From the NCBI RefSeq assembly GCF_000812565.1, contig NZ_JTAM01000072.1, forward strand, positions 1 through 60,678: a stretch of 60,678 nt of DNA. The letters are read 5' to 3'. The position numbers and the translations under genes were made by a program. The notes under the pieces were generated by a model. That model searched no databases. It was not told where the DNA came from and saw only the letters and a program-made list of their open reading frames with translations. Shown here piece by piece: positions 35,904 to 44,536 of the stretch. Positions within the stretch are counted from its first letter, which is position 1. Each line of letters begins with the position of its first letter. The DNA is from Flammeovirga sp. OC4. GTDB taxonomy: Bacteria; Bacteroidota; Bacteroidia; Cytophagales; Flammeovirgaceae.

Positions 35904-37433
35904 ATGGACAAGATCCTAATTTACGACTTCGGTTCACAGTACACTCAGCTGATTGCAAGACGCATCAGGGAGTTAAACGTTTATTGTGAGATTTTCCCTT
36001 ACAATCACGAACCAAAGATTGATCACTCTGAGTATAAAGGTGTTATCCTTTCTGGTAGCCCACACTCAGTTTTAGAAGACGATGCACCAAACTTTGATGT
36101 TTCAGACATCAGAGGAAAAATGCCTTTATTGGGTGTATGTTTCGGAGCGCAAATGTTAGCTCACCAAAATGGAGGAACTGTAGCACGTTCAGAGCACCGT
36201 GAGTACGGTCGTGCAAACCTTGACTTCATTGACCACACAAGCCCAATGATGAAAGGTATTCCAAATGACACACAAGTTTGGATGTCACACGGAGATACAA
36301 TTCTTAATCTTCCTTCTACTTTCAAGGTGATTGCAAGTACAAACAGTATTCCTGTTGCGGCTTATAGAATCATCGGAGAAGATACATTCGGTTTACAATT
36401 CCACCCAGAAGTAACACACTCAAAGGATGGTAAATTCATGTTACAAGACTTTGTAGTGGGAGTTTGTGGTTGTGACCAAAGCTGGACACCAGAATCTTTT
36501 GTAGATGCTACTGTAGCATCTTTAAAAGAACAGTTAGGTGATGATAGAGTAATTCTTGGTTTATCTGGAGGTGTTGACTCTTCAGTGGCGGCAGTATTAC
36601 TTCACAAAGCAATTGGTGAAAACTTATATTGTATTTTTGTTGACAACGGTTTACTTCGTAAAAATGAATTCGAATCAGTATTAAAATCTTACCATGGTTT
36701 AGGTCTTAATGTAAAAGGCGTAAATTCGAAAGATAAGTTCTATGCTGAATTAGAAGGTAAAACAGATCCGGAAGCAAAGAGAAAAGCAATTGGTAAAGTT
36801 TTCGTTGATGTTTTCGAAGAAGAATCTAAGAAAGTTGAAAACGCTAAATGGTTAGGTCAAGGTACTATTTACCCTGACGTGATCGAGTCTGTTTCTGTAA
36901 AAGGACCTTCAGCGACAATCAAATCTCACCACAACGTAGGTGGTCTTCCTGACTACATGAAATTAAAAGTAGTGGAGCCATTAAATACTTTATTCAAAGA
37001 TGAAGTACGTTTGGTAGGTAAAGCATTAAACATCCCTCAAGAAATCTTAGGCCGTCATCCTTTCCCAGGTCCAGGTTTAGGTATTCGTATATTAGGTGAC
37101 GTTACAGCTGAAAAGGTTGAAATCCTTCAAGAAGTAGATCATATTTTCATCCAAGGTTTAAAAGACCACGGCTTATATGACGATGTATGGCAAGCAGGTG
37201 CAATGCTTCTTCCTGTACAGTCAGTAGGTGTAATGGGTGACGAGAGAACTTATGAAAAAGTAGTTGCACTTAGAGCGGTATCATCATTAGATGGTATGAC
37301 TGCCGATTGGGTACACTTACCGTATGAGTTCCTTGCTGAAATCAGTAACAATATCATCAATAGAGTAAAAGGTGTAAACAGAGTGGTATACGATATCAGC
37401 TCTAAGCCACCAGCAACTATTGAGTGGGAATAA
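35904..37433 (+). CDS. guaA: GMP synthase (glutamine-hydrolysing)
   Basis: A 509-residue enzyme converting XMP to GMP with glutamine and ATP in the cytoplasm. The N-terminal class I amidotransferase domain has nucleophile Cys79 in '[11 protein letters not shown]' and its His/Glu in '[10 protein letters not shown]'. The ATP-pyrophosphatase domain has the P-loop LSGGVDSS at 220-227. The C-terminal dimerisation domain ends in '[15 protein letters not shown]', the family's typical end. It stands alone between terminators. Confidence 0.98.
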   Translation: MDKILIYDFGSQYTQLIARRIRELNVYCEIFPYNHEPKIDHSEYKGVILSGSPHSVLEDDAPNFDVSDIRGKMPLLGVCFGAQMLAHQNGGTVARSEHREYGRANLDFIDHTSPMMKGIPNDTQVWMSHGDTILNLPSTFKVIASTNSIPVAAYRIIGEDTFGLQFHPEVTHSKDGKFMLQDFVVGVCGCDQSWTPESFVDATVASLKEQLGDDRVILGLSGGVDSSVAAVLLHKAIGENLYCIFVDNGLLRKNEFESVLKSYHGLGLNVKGVNSKDKFYAELEGKTDPEAKRKAIGKVFVDVFEEESKKVENAKWLGQGTIYPDVIESVSVKGPSATIKSHHNVGGLPDYMKLKVVEPLNTLFKDEVRLVGKALNIPQEILGRHPFPGPGLGIRILGDVTAEKVEILQEVDHIFIQGLKDHGLYDDVWQAGAMLLPVQSVGVMGDERTYEKVVALRAVSSLDGMTADWVHLPYEFLAEISNNIINRVKGVNRVVYDISSKPPATIEWE

Positions 37434-37436
37434 TTT

Positions 37437-37462
37437 GTAGGGGTAGACCTACGCGTCTACCC
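37437..37462. repeat. REP-like palindrome, copy 1
   Basis: GGGTAGAC (37441-37448), six-base loop, GTCTACCC (37455-37462), preceded by GTAG. The same hairpin with another loop is found at 49658-49683. It follows the guaA stop immediately. Its GTAGGGGTAGACC head is like REP palindromes seen between genes in Bacteroidota. Confidence 0.7.
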
Positions 37463-37521
37463 GTAATTTAGTAGATCCAATTATCTATCCACATTTAGAT
37501 AGATGTGTCTACTAATAATAT
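37463..37521. repeat. Second palindrome adjoining the REP-like hairpin
   Basis: Nested arms: TTAGTAGA (37468-37475) with TCTACTAA (37508-37515), and inside them ATCTATC (37483-37489) with GATAGAT (37498-37504). With the preceding hairpin it makes a compound structure. Confidence 0.55.
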
Positions 37522-37564
37522 AAAAAGGTATAAGGTAAAATGATATTACCCTATACCTTTTTTT
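37522..37564 (+). terminator. Strong intrinsic terminator after guaA
   Basis: AAAAAGGTATAAGGTAA pairs with TTACCCTATACCTTTTT (one mismatch), with the T run as 3' arm. Confidence 0.88.
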
Positions 37565-37753
37565 CGTTACAGAAAAATGATTAAATTGCATTTACAATTA
37601 TTTAGAATTGTATTTGATTTGTAATGTATAATCTAGTCTTATCTAATAACTAGCAAAACCACTCTTTAAACCGGAGTGGTTTCTTTATAAAAAAGGTTCG
37701 GTTTGTCTCAACTCAAACCGAACCTTTTATCTTGAAAAAGAACTATGAAGTTT
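37565..37753. terminator. Two further terminator hairpins between guaA and the lipoprotein gene
   Basis: AAACCACTC (37656-37664) pairs with GAGTGGTTT (37674-37682). A 15-bp perfect stem, AAAAGGTTCGGTTTG (37691-37705) with CAAACCGAACCTTTT (37714-37728), is flanked by A and T runs, so it should end transcription in both directions. The rest of the stretch has no gene. Confidence 0.85.
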
Positions 37754-38452
37754 TTACTTTATAGGAAAAGGGTCTCCTCCTGAGCAACTTTGAGTATATG
37801 TACTTTTGCTGAAAGTTTTTGTGTATCCATTTTTGCTTAACGTAACCTTGACGGTCATACCACCTACAGAAGTTGGTCTCACATGACATTGGTTGCCAGA
37901 AGCTAACATAATTACACCTGTATTTACAGACCAAGATACTGATGTACCTGATGGTACAGAACCAGAGTATTCATATCTCGCATATGGATGCCCCATTGGA
38001 TAACATGGAGAGATTAATTCATTGATTGTTAAGTTGACATTGGTGAAAGGATTTCCATCGTTACCGCCAGAAGATTCAACATTAAATGTTTTTTCATCCC
38101 CACACGGAACATCTCCCTCGACAATACATCTCACAGTCAATTTTGTAGATTTAGAATTTACTTTTACAGTAATTGAACTCCCAGTTGTAGAGCCAGTGAT
38201 TACACCGCCTATAACTGTCCATCTATACGATAATGGACCGCCAATGCCAGAAGTAACCATACTAAAATTAGTATGATATCCTTGTTTGATGATACCAAGT
38301 CCCTGTTGAATATTACAATAGGTCTCAGAAATTCTAAGATTAGAAGATTCTTTTTCGTTAATTGGTTGAATAGCTTCTTCTTGTTGCTTGTTCAAGGTAC
38401 AAGACATAGTAATTGCTAGCATTAAAGTTAATGCATAAGTTAGCTTTTTCAT
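37754..38452 (-). CDS. Predicted lipoprotein with PKD-like repeats
   Basis: A 232-residue protein with a lipoprotein signal ('LAITMSC', Cys at about 18). Two beta-rich segments, about 50-125 ('LSYRWTVIGGVITGSTTGSSI') and about 145-215 ('VSWSVNTGVIMLASGNQCHV'), look like PKD/Ig-like domains. Both repeat a W-(T/S)-V-x-x-G-V-I pattern and both contain Cys. The C-terminus, GGDPFPIK, has no sorting domain. It stands alone between terminators. A cell-surface binding or structural role is plausible; no specific function is visible. Confidence 0.7.
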   Translation of the reverse strand: MKKLTYALTLMLAITMSCTLNKQQEEAIQPINEKESSNLRISETYCNIQQGLGIIKQGYHTNFSMVTSGIGGPLSYRWTVIGGVITGSTTGSSITVKVNSKSTKLTVRCIVEGDVPCGDEKTFNVESSGGNDGNPFTNVNLTINELISPCYPMGHPYARYEYSGSVPSGTSVSWSVNTGVIMLASGNQCHVRPTSVGGMTVKVTLSKNGYTKTFSKSTYTQSCSGGDPFPIK

Positions 38453-38615
38453 TGAAATTTAAATAATTAAAAGAGTTTTAGCTTGAGTTGAGAAGTCAGT
38501 TTAATGTTTAAATAATTGATTTATTATACTATACACCAAGCTTTTTAAAATTAATAATTAGTTTTGTTCTTTTTCGAAGTACAATTTAGTTATCTCATTC
38601 TAATAAAAAAATAAA

Positions 38616-38674
38616 AAGCTATTTATTTTGCGTTTACTTTGTTATTAGTAAAGTTGAGGCAAAATAAATAGCTT
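38616..38674 (-). terminator. Terminator for the TrmH/ArsR-like operon
   Basis: AAGCTATTTATTTTGC (38616-38631) and GCAAAATAAATAGCTT (38659-38674) are a perfect 16-bp inverted repeat. On the minus strand it is followed by a T-rich run (38597-38616), just downstream of the methyltransferase gene. Confidence 0.85.
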
Positions 38675-38691
38675 ATTCTATTGGTCAGGTA

Positions 38692-39222
38692 CTAACTTAA
38701 CTTCTGCTGTAATACTTGCCACAATACAACCCCTAGGGTAACAGAAACATTTAATGAGTGCTTCGTACCAAACTGAGGAATTTCCAATGCAATATCCGAT
38801 GCTTCAATCGCTTCTTGACTTACACCCATCACTTCATTACCGAATATCAAGGCTACTTTTTCTTCCGCAGTAGTCTGAAAATCTTGAAGAGAGGTAGAAC
38901 CTTCCACTTGTTCAACAGCGATAATTTTATACCCTTCTTCTTTCAAACTTTTAATAGCCTCTACTGTATCGTCAAAATGTTCCCAAGTGACAGTATCTTG
39001 TGCACCCAAAGCAGTTTTGTGAATATCACGATGAGGAGGTTTACCGGTAATACCACATAAAACGACTTTTTCAATAGCAAAAGCATCGCCTGTTCTGAAA
39101 GCAGAGCCAACATTATTAAGGCTTCTGATATTATCAAGAACAACAACAATATTATTTTTCTTCTGACTTTTGAACTCTTCAGCACTTACTCTGTTAAGTT
39201 CATCCATGCTTAATTTTCTCAT
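38692..39222 (-). CDS. TrmH/SpoU-family RNA 2'-O-methyltransferase
   Basis: A 176-residue SPOUT methyltransferase. Motif 1 is 'DNIRSLNNVGSAFRTGDAF', motif 2 'VALIFGNEVMGVS' and motif 3 'IPQFGTKHSLNVSVTLGVVL', so the trefoil-knot AdoMet site is complete. The length corresponds to the catalytic domain alone, as in TrmH/TrmL-type tRNA enzymes; the target nucleotide cannot be read from the sequence. It follows an ArsR-like regulator with only five bases between them. Confidence 0.9.
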   Translation of the reverse strand: MRKLSMDELNRVSAEEFKSQKKNNIVVVLDNIRSLNNVGSAFRTGDAFAIEKVVLCGITGKPPHRDIHKTALGAQDTVTWEHFDDTVEAIKSLKEEGYKIIAVEQVEGSTSLQDFQTTAEEKVALIFGNEVMGVSQEAIEASDIALEIPQFGTKHSLNVSVTLGVVLWQVLQQKLS

Positions 39223-39227
39223 ATATA

Positions 39228-39626
39228 TTAATCTCCTATTGGATAATGACTCATTCTTCTTCTTTCAATCTTATTGATAGCCAATTCACGGTTACTGAAT
39301 AACGTGTTGTAAGTAGTTTGATCTTCAATCAATGTGGTATCTTTCTCCATATAATTAAAGATTGTCTCTACAATACCAGAAATTTCTTCTTTAATAGAAT
39401 AAAAAGACCATTGATCCACCTTTCTAACATTAAGTAGGCCAGCATTTTTCATATAGATCAAATGTCTTGAGGTTTTAGTTTGGGTATAATCTAAAACCAG
39501 TTCAATATCTGAAATACACATCTCTTCATTTTCATAAAGAAGGTGCATGATACGTATCCTAGACTCCTCTCCAAGGGCCTTCATAATTTGGGTTCCGATG
39601 GAAAGGTTAAAGTGTTTAAGTTTCAT
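39228..39626 (-). CDS. ArsR-type winged-helix regulator
   Basis: A 132-residue DNA-binding protein. The HTH core lies at about 15-80: 'ALGEESRIRIMHLLYENEEM', 'CISDIELVLDYTQTKTSRHL' and the wing 'GLLNVRKVDQWSFYSI'. 'TQTKTSRHLIYMKNAGLL' is the recognition helix of ArsR-family proteins. The metal-binding ELCVCDL motif is not clearly kept: there is one Cys in 'EMCISDIEL'. It probably represses its own operon through the palindrome at 39645-39660. Confidence 0.85.
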   Translation of the reverse strand: MKLKHFNLSIGTQIMKALGEESRIRIMHLLYENEEMCISDIELVLDYTQTKTSRHLIYMKNAGLLNVRKVDQWSFYSIKEEISGIVETIFNYMEKDTTLIEDQTTYNTLFSNRELAINKIERRRMSHYPIGD

Positions 39627-39644
39627 ATAATAGTCTTCGCATTA

Positions 39645-39663
39645 ATTTGCATTAGCAAATATA
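39645..39663 (-). promoter_or_regulatory. Operator palindrome overlapping a minus-strand -7 promoter element
   Basis: ATTTGC-ATTA-GCAAAT (39645-39660) is a perfect palindrome. On the minus strand TATATTTG (complement of 39656-39663) is an exact TAnnTTTG element overlapping the palindrome's arm. It lies about 30 bases before the regulator's ATG, as expected for autorepression. Confidence 0.65.
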
Positions 39664-39816
39664 CTAATCTTGAATTCAAATAAGAATAATATCTATATTT
39701 TACATCTTGTTAAGGAAAACAGCCTCTTAATTGAAGATTTATGGAAATATCATATTAAAATTCCAAGAAAATCATTTTTATTTCTAAAAATGTTTCTAAA
39801 TAAACTTTCTATACAT

Positions 39817-39930
39817 TATTATTGTTATAGGTAAAGATAATAGGTTAGTCACCTATTATATGGCATGATACACCAGTAACATTAACCAGTTGTGGAAAGA
39901 CATTCGATACATATTGAATGTCTTTTTTTT
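39817..39930 (+). ncRNA. Candidate small RNA ending at an intrinsic terminator
   Basis: A perfect hairpin, ATAATAGGT (39837-39845) with ACCTATTAT (39851-39859), is followed by about 35 unpaired bases and a strong terminator: AAAGACATTC (39896-39905), 10-nt loop, GAATGTCTTT (39916-39925), then T5. A weak promoter (TATTATTG at 39817-39824 with TTTC 20 bases upstream) precedes it. The terminator serves no protein gene, since the flanking genes are divergent, so an RNA of about 100 nt is the simplest reading. No known RNA family is recognised. Confidence 0.5.
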
Positions 39931-40000
39931 GTATTCCATTATAAGACCTTTATTTTGAATTTCTTAGTGTGTATCTTCGCAACATTAGAAAGATACAACT

Positions 40001-40930
40001 ATGGCAGAGAGAATAATAAAAATCGGTACTCGTAAAAGTAAGCTCGCTTTATGGCAAGCTTATTATGTAAAAGAGCTTTTAGAGAAAAATAATCATAAGG
40101 CTGAACTTGTACTGATAGAAACAAAAGGAGATAAAATTTTAGACCGTTCACTTTCAAAAATTGGTTCAAAAGGTGTTTTCACTGAAGAATTAGAAGAACA
40201 ATTAAGAAATGGAGGGATTGATATTGCGGTTCATAGTGCAAAAGATATGCAGGCCTCTTTAGGTGATGATTTTGAATTAATTGCCTTTACTGAAAGAGAA
40301 GCGTGCCATGATGTATTTGTGAGCCATAAAGAAGGATTAGAGATCAATTCGTCTTCAGCTATTGTGATTGGTACTTCTTCTGTACGAAGAGTAGCAATGC
40401 TTAAAAGCCAATTCCCTAATGCAAAAATTGTTGACGTTAGAGGGAACTTACAAACAAGAATTCAGAAAATGAAAGATGGTTTGTGTGACGTATTGATGTT
40501 GGCGTATGCTGGGGTTCATAGAATGGAATACGATGATATGATTGTTCACGAATTGCCATTAGATACTTTTACTCCAGCAACGGGACAAGGGTGTGTAGCT
40601 ATCGAATCTGCGGTAACATTGGATGCAGAGGTTAAAGAAGCAGTAAGAAATGCAGTCAATGATGAGGATACAGAGCGTTGTGTAAGAGGTGAAAGAGCCT
40701 TTTTGAGAGAATTACAAGGTGGCTGTAGTATTCCTGCTTTTTGTTTGGCAACATGGACAGAAGATAAACAAATTAATATCACAGGAGGTTTAGCAGTACC
40801 AGAAGGCAAGCCTCAAATTCGTTACACCTATACTGTAGATGCTGATAAAGTAGAGGAGGCGGGAACTCAAATTGCAAAGGAAACTTTAGCAAGCGGTGGT
40901 GCCGAAATATTAGCAGCATTAAAAAACTAA
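40001..40930 (+). CDS. hemC: Hydroxymethylbilane synthase (porphobilinogen deaminase)
   Basis: A 309-residue cytoplasmic enzyme that polymerises four porphobilinogens in haem synthesis. It begins with the family motif 'IGTRKSKLALWQAYYVKELL'. Residues such as 'HSAKDM' and 'GTSSVRR' are in place, and the dipyrromethane-cofactor Cys is Cys242 in 'LQGGCSIPAFC'. No other haem gene is adjacent. Instead nuoB and nuoC follow after 18 and 2 bases, so the three may be co-transcribed. Confidence 0.97.
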   Translation: MAERIIKIGTRKSKLALWQAYYVKELLEKNNHKAELVLIETKGDKILDRSLSKIGSKGVFTEELEEQLRNGGIDIAVHSAKDMQASLGDDFELIAFTEREACHDVFVSHKEGLEINSSSAIVIGTSSVRRVAMLKSQFPNAKIVDVRGNLQTRIQKMKDGLCDVLMLAYAGVHRMEYDDMIVHELPLDTFTPATGQGCVAIESAVTLDAEVKEAVRNAVNDEDTERCVRGERAFLRELQGGCSIPAFCLATWTEDKQINITGGLAVPEGKPQIRYTYTVDADKVEEAGTQIAKETLASGGAEILAALKN

Positions 40931-40948
40931 ACTTTATTACATATCGCT

Positions 40949-41473
40949 ATGAAAGGACTAATGGACCAAAACTTCGGTCAAGGAGAAATAGTTATATCAA
41001 AAGTAGACGACCTCATTAACTGGGCTCGTTTGTCATCACTTTGGCCTTTAGGCTTTGGGTTAGCATGTTGTGCTATTGAGATGATGAGTACCTTTGCTTC
41101 CAATTATGATTTGGATCGTTTTGGAGTATTTCCAAGAGCAACACCAAGACAGTCGGATTGTATGATTATTTCGGGAACGGTTACTTTCAAAATGGCTGAT
41201 AGAGTGCGTCGTTTATATGAACAAATGGCAGAACCTAGGTATGTAATTTCAATGGGATCTTGTTCAAATTGTGGCGGTCCTTATTGGGAACATGGCTATA
41301 ATGTAGTAAAGGGTGTAGATAGAATTATTCCAGTGGATGTTTATGTACCAGGATGCCCACCAAGACCAGAAGCGTTGATTGGTGGAATATTAAAGTTAAG
41401 AGATGAAATCAAAAAAGAAACTTTAATGGCTCCAACTGCTGTAGAAAATCTATTAAAAGAAAAAACGGCTTAG
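40949..41473 (+). CDS. nuoB: NADH-quinone oxidoreductase subunit B
   Basis: A 174-residue complex I subunit that holds the terminal iron-sulfur cluster N2. The four ligands are Cys40 and Cys41 in 'LACCAIEMM', Cys105 in '[10 protein letters not shown]' and Cys136 in '[11 protein letters not shown]'. The length is normal. It is followed by nuoC after two bases. No nuoA precedes it and no nuoD follows; the upstream neighbour is hemC. Confidence 0.97.
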   Translation: MKGLMDQNFGQGEIVISKVDDLINWARLSSLWPLGFGLACCAIEMMSTFASNYDLDRFGVFPRATPRQSDCMIISGTVTFKMADRVRRLYEQMAEPRYVISMGSCSNCGGPYWEHGYNVVKGVDRIIPVDVYVPGCPPRPEALIGGILKLRDEIKKETLMAPTAVENLLKEKTA

Positions 41474-41475
41474 AA

Positions 41476-41967
41476 ATGACAACAGAAGAGATATTAGCTT
41501 TTATCAATGAAAATCTATCAGATTGTAAATTGACTTATAATCCTATTAAGCCACAAGATGAAATCATAGTGGAAGGAGAGAATATTGCAACAGTTTGTCA
41601 GTTTTTGAAGGAGAATAAAACTACTTATTTTGATTCACTTTCTTGTTTGACAGGTGTAGATAATGGCCCTGCAAAAAAAACAATGGAAGTGATTTATCAC
41701 CTTTATTCAATCCCTTTCGGTCATAGATTGACATTAAAAGTAATGTTGGACAGAGAAAACCCAACTTTACCGAGTGTGACTTCTGTTTGGAGAGCAGCGG
41801 ACTGGCATGAAAGAGAAGCTTATGATTTAGTGGGTATTCGTTTTGAGAATCATCCTGATTTAAGACGAATTTTATCGCCAGATGACTGGGTTGGTCATCC
41901 GCTTCAAAAAGATTATGAGCCTGAAGAGAGGTATCATGGAATTAAAATCAAATATGAAAAAGATTAG
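41476..41967 (+). CDS. nuoC: NADH-quinone oxidoreductase subunit C
   Basis: A 163-residue peripheral-arm subunit of complex I (30-kDa type). The signature is 'WHEREAYDLVGIRFENHPDL' followed by RRIL, then 'GHPLQKDYEPEERYHGI'. It is a stand-alone NuoC, not fused to NuoD. A very strong bidirectional terminator follows, so the nuo cluster ends here and the remaining complex I genes must lie elsewhere. Confidence 0.96.
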   Translation: MTTEEILAFINENLSDCKLTYNPIKPQDEIIVEGENIATVCQFLKENKTTYFDSLSCLTGVDNGPAKKTMEVIYHLYSIPFGHRLTLKVMLDRENPTLPSVTSVWRAADWHEREAYDLVGIRFENHPDLRRILSPDDWVGHPLQKDYEPEERYHGIKIKYEKD

Positions 41968-41984
41968 ATTTTAAATCACTCAAA

Positions 41985-42049
41985 TTTTCAAGAAACAAAA
42001 AGAGCAATTGTGATATGAAGTTACAATTGCTCTTTTTGTTTCTTGAAAA
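41985..42049. terminator. Bidirectional terminator with a 27-bp perfect stem
   Basis: The arms 41985-42011 and 42023-42049 are perfectly complementary over 27 bases around an 11-nt loop. The core CAATTG is flanked by A/T-rich arms, so it works for nuoC on the plus strand and for the convergent membrane protein on the minus strand. Confidence 0.9.
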
Positions 42050-42063
42050 GGATGAAAAAGAAA

Positions 42064-43014
42064 TTACTTTTTTCGCTTTCCTTTTCCTTCACTGATACTA
42101 AATTGCCTTCTTGACATCTCAAATAATATTAAGAACAATAAGGTAATAGCTACTCCTAATGTATTGATGGCGCTCATATCTTTAGAGAATACAATGATTC
42201 TTCCAATCAAAGAAAGGAGTGTCATGGCCATACCAATTGTAATAATATTTTTAGTGAAATATATAATGCCTATCGATGCGAAAAGTAATTGGAAAAGGAC
42301 ATTGACATTGGTTCTTAAATTGGATTGTCCCATCCAAATATCTGCAAAGTATAAGCAGAAAATCATAAAGTAAAAGATCAATTGAGCGTTTTGGAAACCA
42401 GGAGTAATGACCTCTGCTTGATTGCCTTCATGGTCATTTTTGCCAGAGAAAATAGTAAATAAAAGGTATCCAAAAGCTAATCCAAAGACATAGAATAAAG
42501 CACCCCAAAGTGCTTGACTCACAATTTCCTCAGTAGCTAAGCTATCACTGAACTGTATAAATGAGCTTGCAGTAGACATTATCACATATATACCAAAACC
42601 AAGGGCCAGGTGTAAAAGGTTTTTGGTAGCGATGAAATGACGAATGATTAATAATGAAATAATCAGAGCAACTAATTTTCTAGAAAGTGTATGTAAAATA
42701 GATTCTAAATACACCACTTCTCCTCCTTGCTGAATGTAAAGGTTGAGCATTACATTCATCCACAATCCCATGATGCCTACCCAGAAAATTGCTTTTTCTT
42801 TATATCCTTTTAATAGTCCGATACCTAAAAATAGGATGGCAGGTGAGCTGAAAAGACTTGTGACAATGAGCCCAATTGTAGTCCACGTGCTTGCATTTCC
42901 TCCATTAATTAATCCATAAATAAGAGGGAAAATCTGTACAATAATAAAACCTAGTCCGAAAGCGAAACCAAAGTTTTTGTACTCTTTCTCAGATTGTAAT
43001 GTTAGTTTATTCAT
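42064..43014 (-). CDS. Polytopic membrane protein of unknown function
   Basis: A 316-residue protein with about nine predicted membrane helices spread over its whole length, for example 'FGFAFGLGFIIVQIFPLIYG' near the N-terminus and 'NTLGVAITLLFLILFEMSRR' near the C-terminus, and a basic tail (GKGKRKK). I recognise no family motif or catalytic residues. It lies 43 bases downstream of rdgB on the same strand and may be co-transcribed with it. Confidence 0.75.
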   Translation of the reverse strand: MNKLTLQSEKEYKNFGFAFGLGFIIVQIFPLIYGLINGGNASTWTTIGLIVTSLFSSPAILFLGIGLLKGYKEKAIFWVGIMGLWMNVMLNLYIQQGGEVVYLESILHTLSRKLVALIISLLIIRHFIATKNLLHLALGFGIYVIMSTASSFIQFSDSLATEEIVSQALWGALFYVFGLAFGYLLFTIFSGKNDHEGNQAEVITPGFQNAQLIFYFMIFCLYFADIWMGQSNLRTNVNVLFQLLFASIGIIYFTKNIITIGMAMTLLSLIGRIIVFSKDMSAINTLGVAITLLFLILFEMSRRQFSISEGKGKRKK

Positions 43015-43057
43015 AAAAATAAAAAAGTAGTGAAAGTTTGTACGAACAATTCTAAAT

Positions 43058-43639
43058 CTAAACTTTATCTTTTAATAATTCAATTAATTTAGAAACTGCT
43101 CTGCCTCTGTGGCTAATTTTATTTTTTTCAGCAGAAGATAATTGAGCAAATGTTTTCGTTTCATTTTCAGGCTGGAAAATAGGATCATAACCAAATCCTT
43201 GATCACCTGTTCTTTCAGAAATAATTTCACCTTTCGCTTCTCCCTCTACTTGTTCCACATTTCCTTCCCAAAGCAACGTAATGACTGTTCTGAACCTAGC
43301 CGATCTGTCTTCTTTTCCTTCAAGGTTCTTCAATACCAAATCCATATTATCTTCAGAATCACGTTGAGGGCCTGCGTACCTTGCTGAATAAACCCCTGGC
43401 TCATTATTAAGTGCCGTTACTTCTAAGCCTGTATCATCAGCAAAGCAACTTACTCCATAATTATCCCAAACGTATTGTGCCTTTTGCAGAGAATTTCCTT
43501 CTAAAGTTTCTTGTGTTTCAGGCAGCTCTTCCTCACAACCAATTTCTTTAAGACTTACAATAGTGTAAAGTCCATCTAATTGCTGTTGTATTTCCTTTAA
43601 TTTATTGACATTGTTTGTCGCAAAACAGATTTTTTTCAT
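43058..43639 (-). CDS. rdgB: Non-canonical purine NTP pyrophosphatase (RdgB/HAM1)
   Basis: A 193-residue enzyme that hydrolyses dITP, ITP and XTP to keep damaged purines out of DNA and RNA. Motifs are 'FATNNVNKLKEIQ' at the N-terminus, 'CFADDTGLEVTALNNEPGVY' followed by SARYAG, 'GFGYDPIFQPE' and 'KNKISHRGRA'. All substrate-binding segments are present. It lies 42 bases after the acetyltransferase gene on the same strand. Confidence 0.95.
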   Translation of the reverse strand: MKKICFATNNVNKLKEIQQQLDGLYTIVSLKEIGCEEELPETQETLEGNSLQKAQYVWDNYGVSCFADDTGLEVTALNNEPGVYSARYAGPQRDSEDNMDLVLKNLEGKEDRSARFRTVITLLWEGNVEQVEGEAKGEIISERTGDQGFGYDPIFQPENETKTFAQLSSAEKNKISHRGRAVSKLIELLKDKV

Positions 43640-43681
43640 CTCGTTGTTAAATTAATTACACACACTTTTAAAATTGAGTCA

Positions 43682-44236
43682 CTAATTACGGAACTTTTCC
43701 TTAAACTCTTTCAAAAAATCCTCATCATAAGGTTCCTCATCCACTTCTTCTTTATAAACTTCAAACCCAGCTTTTTGATAGACTTTAATTGCTGAAGGAT
43801 GATCATATTCACAAGTATGCAACCATACATTTTCCACCTCCTCTAACTTTTCGATATAATGAGTGGCATGAGTGAGGAAAGGTAAGCCCAACTGTTTTCC
43901 GATATAATCTGGCATTAGTCCGAAGTAAACGATTTCGGGTCTTGTTGCATCTTTAAAATCAAACTCTATAAAACCGGCTGTTTCTCCCTCCACTTCTAGT
44001 AAATAGAATTTAGACTTCGGTGAGTTTAGCCAGTCACTTAGTTCTTCCTCGGCCATTAAAACTCTTCCGGTCCAGCCCCAGTCTTTTCCAATAGCATTGT
44101 ACACATCAAGATATTCAGAGTTATTTTTAGGAAGCCATTCTTTGATTTCTCCCTTCAAAGAAAACTTTAAATGTGTTTGTACCTTTTTATCTTTCTGTAA
44201 ATACCATGTTTTTACAGGAATAGTGATATAAGCCAT
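43682..44236 (-). CDS. GNAT-family N-acetyltransferase
   Basis: A 184-residue protein with a GNAT core at about 70-165. 'FYLLEVEGETAGFIEFDF' forms the central strands, 'IGKQLGLPFLTHATHYIE' corresponds to the acetyl-CoA loop (a degenerate QxxGxG/A) and 'HPSAIKVYQKAGFEVYKEE' is the C-terminal motif. The substrate is unknown. It is the first gene of a minus-strand group with rdgB and the membrane protein. Confidence 0.85.
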   Translation of the reverse strand: MAYITIPVKTWYLQKDKKVQTHLKFSLKGEIKEWLPKNNSEYLDVYNAIGKDWGWTGRVLMAEEELSDWLNSPKSKFYLLEVEGETAGFIEFDFKDATRPEIVYFGLMPDYIGKQLGLPFLTHATHYIEKLEEVENVWLHTCEYDHPSAIKVYQKAGFEVYKEEVDEEPYDEDFLKEFKEKFRN

Positions 44237-44536
44237 GACTTTCTCATTTTTTTTATTTAGATCTTCAATATTAATGAAAACTTTTGTTGAGATTACCGCA
44301 TTATATAAGTAATTTAATTAAAGCTAAGTACAAAGCCGGCAATTTAAGCCTATTAAAACCTAAATATTAAAAGTGAGAATTCTATTTGTAGGTCTTATTA
44401 AAGGCGGTTTGAAAAACAGAGATAGACTATTGATCGTTTTTAAGTCATCGTTATCACGAGAAATACTAATTAATAGCATGAAATAGTTTTTGTCTTGGTA
44501 CTTAAAGATTATCTTCACTCCTTTAAAAGTAAAGCC
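44237..44536. other. Divergent intergenic region
   Basis: About 300 AT-rich bases between divergent genes. Both promoters must lie here, but I see no exact TAnnTTTG element, RNA or repeat. Confidence 0.5.

Noticed and set aside
37754-38452. Opposite-strand frame of 84 codons at 38022-38276
   Set aside because: It overlaps the lipoprotein gene, which has a clear lipobox and repeats; the opposite frame has no features.
39837-39895. tRNA or riboswitch before hemC
   Set aside because: The stretch does not fold into a cloverleaf, has no CCA end and matches no riboswitch core that I recognise; a terminator-ended small RNA fits better.
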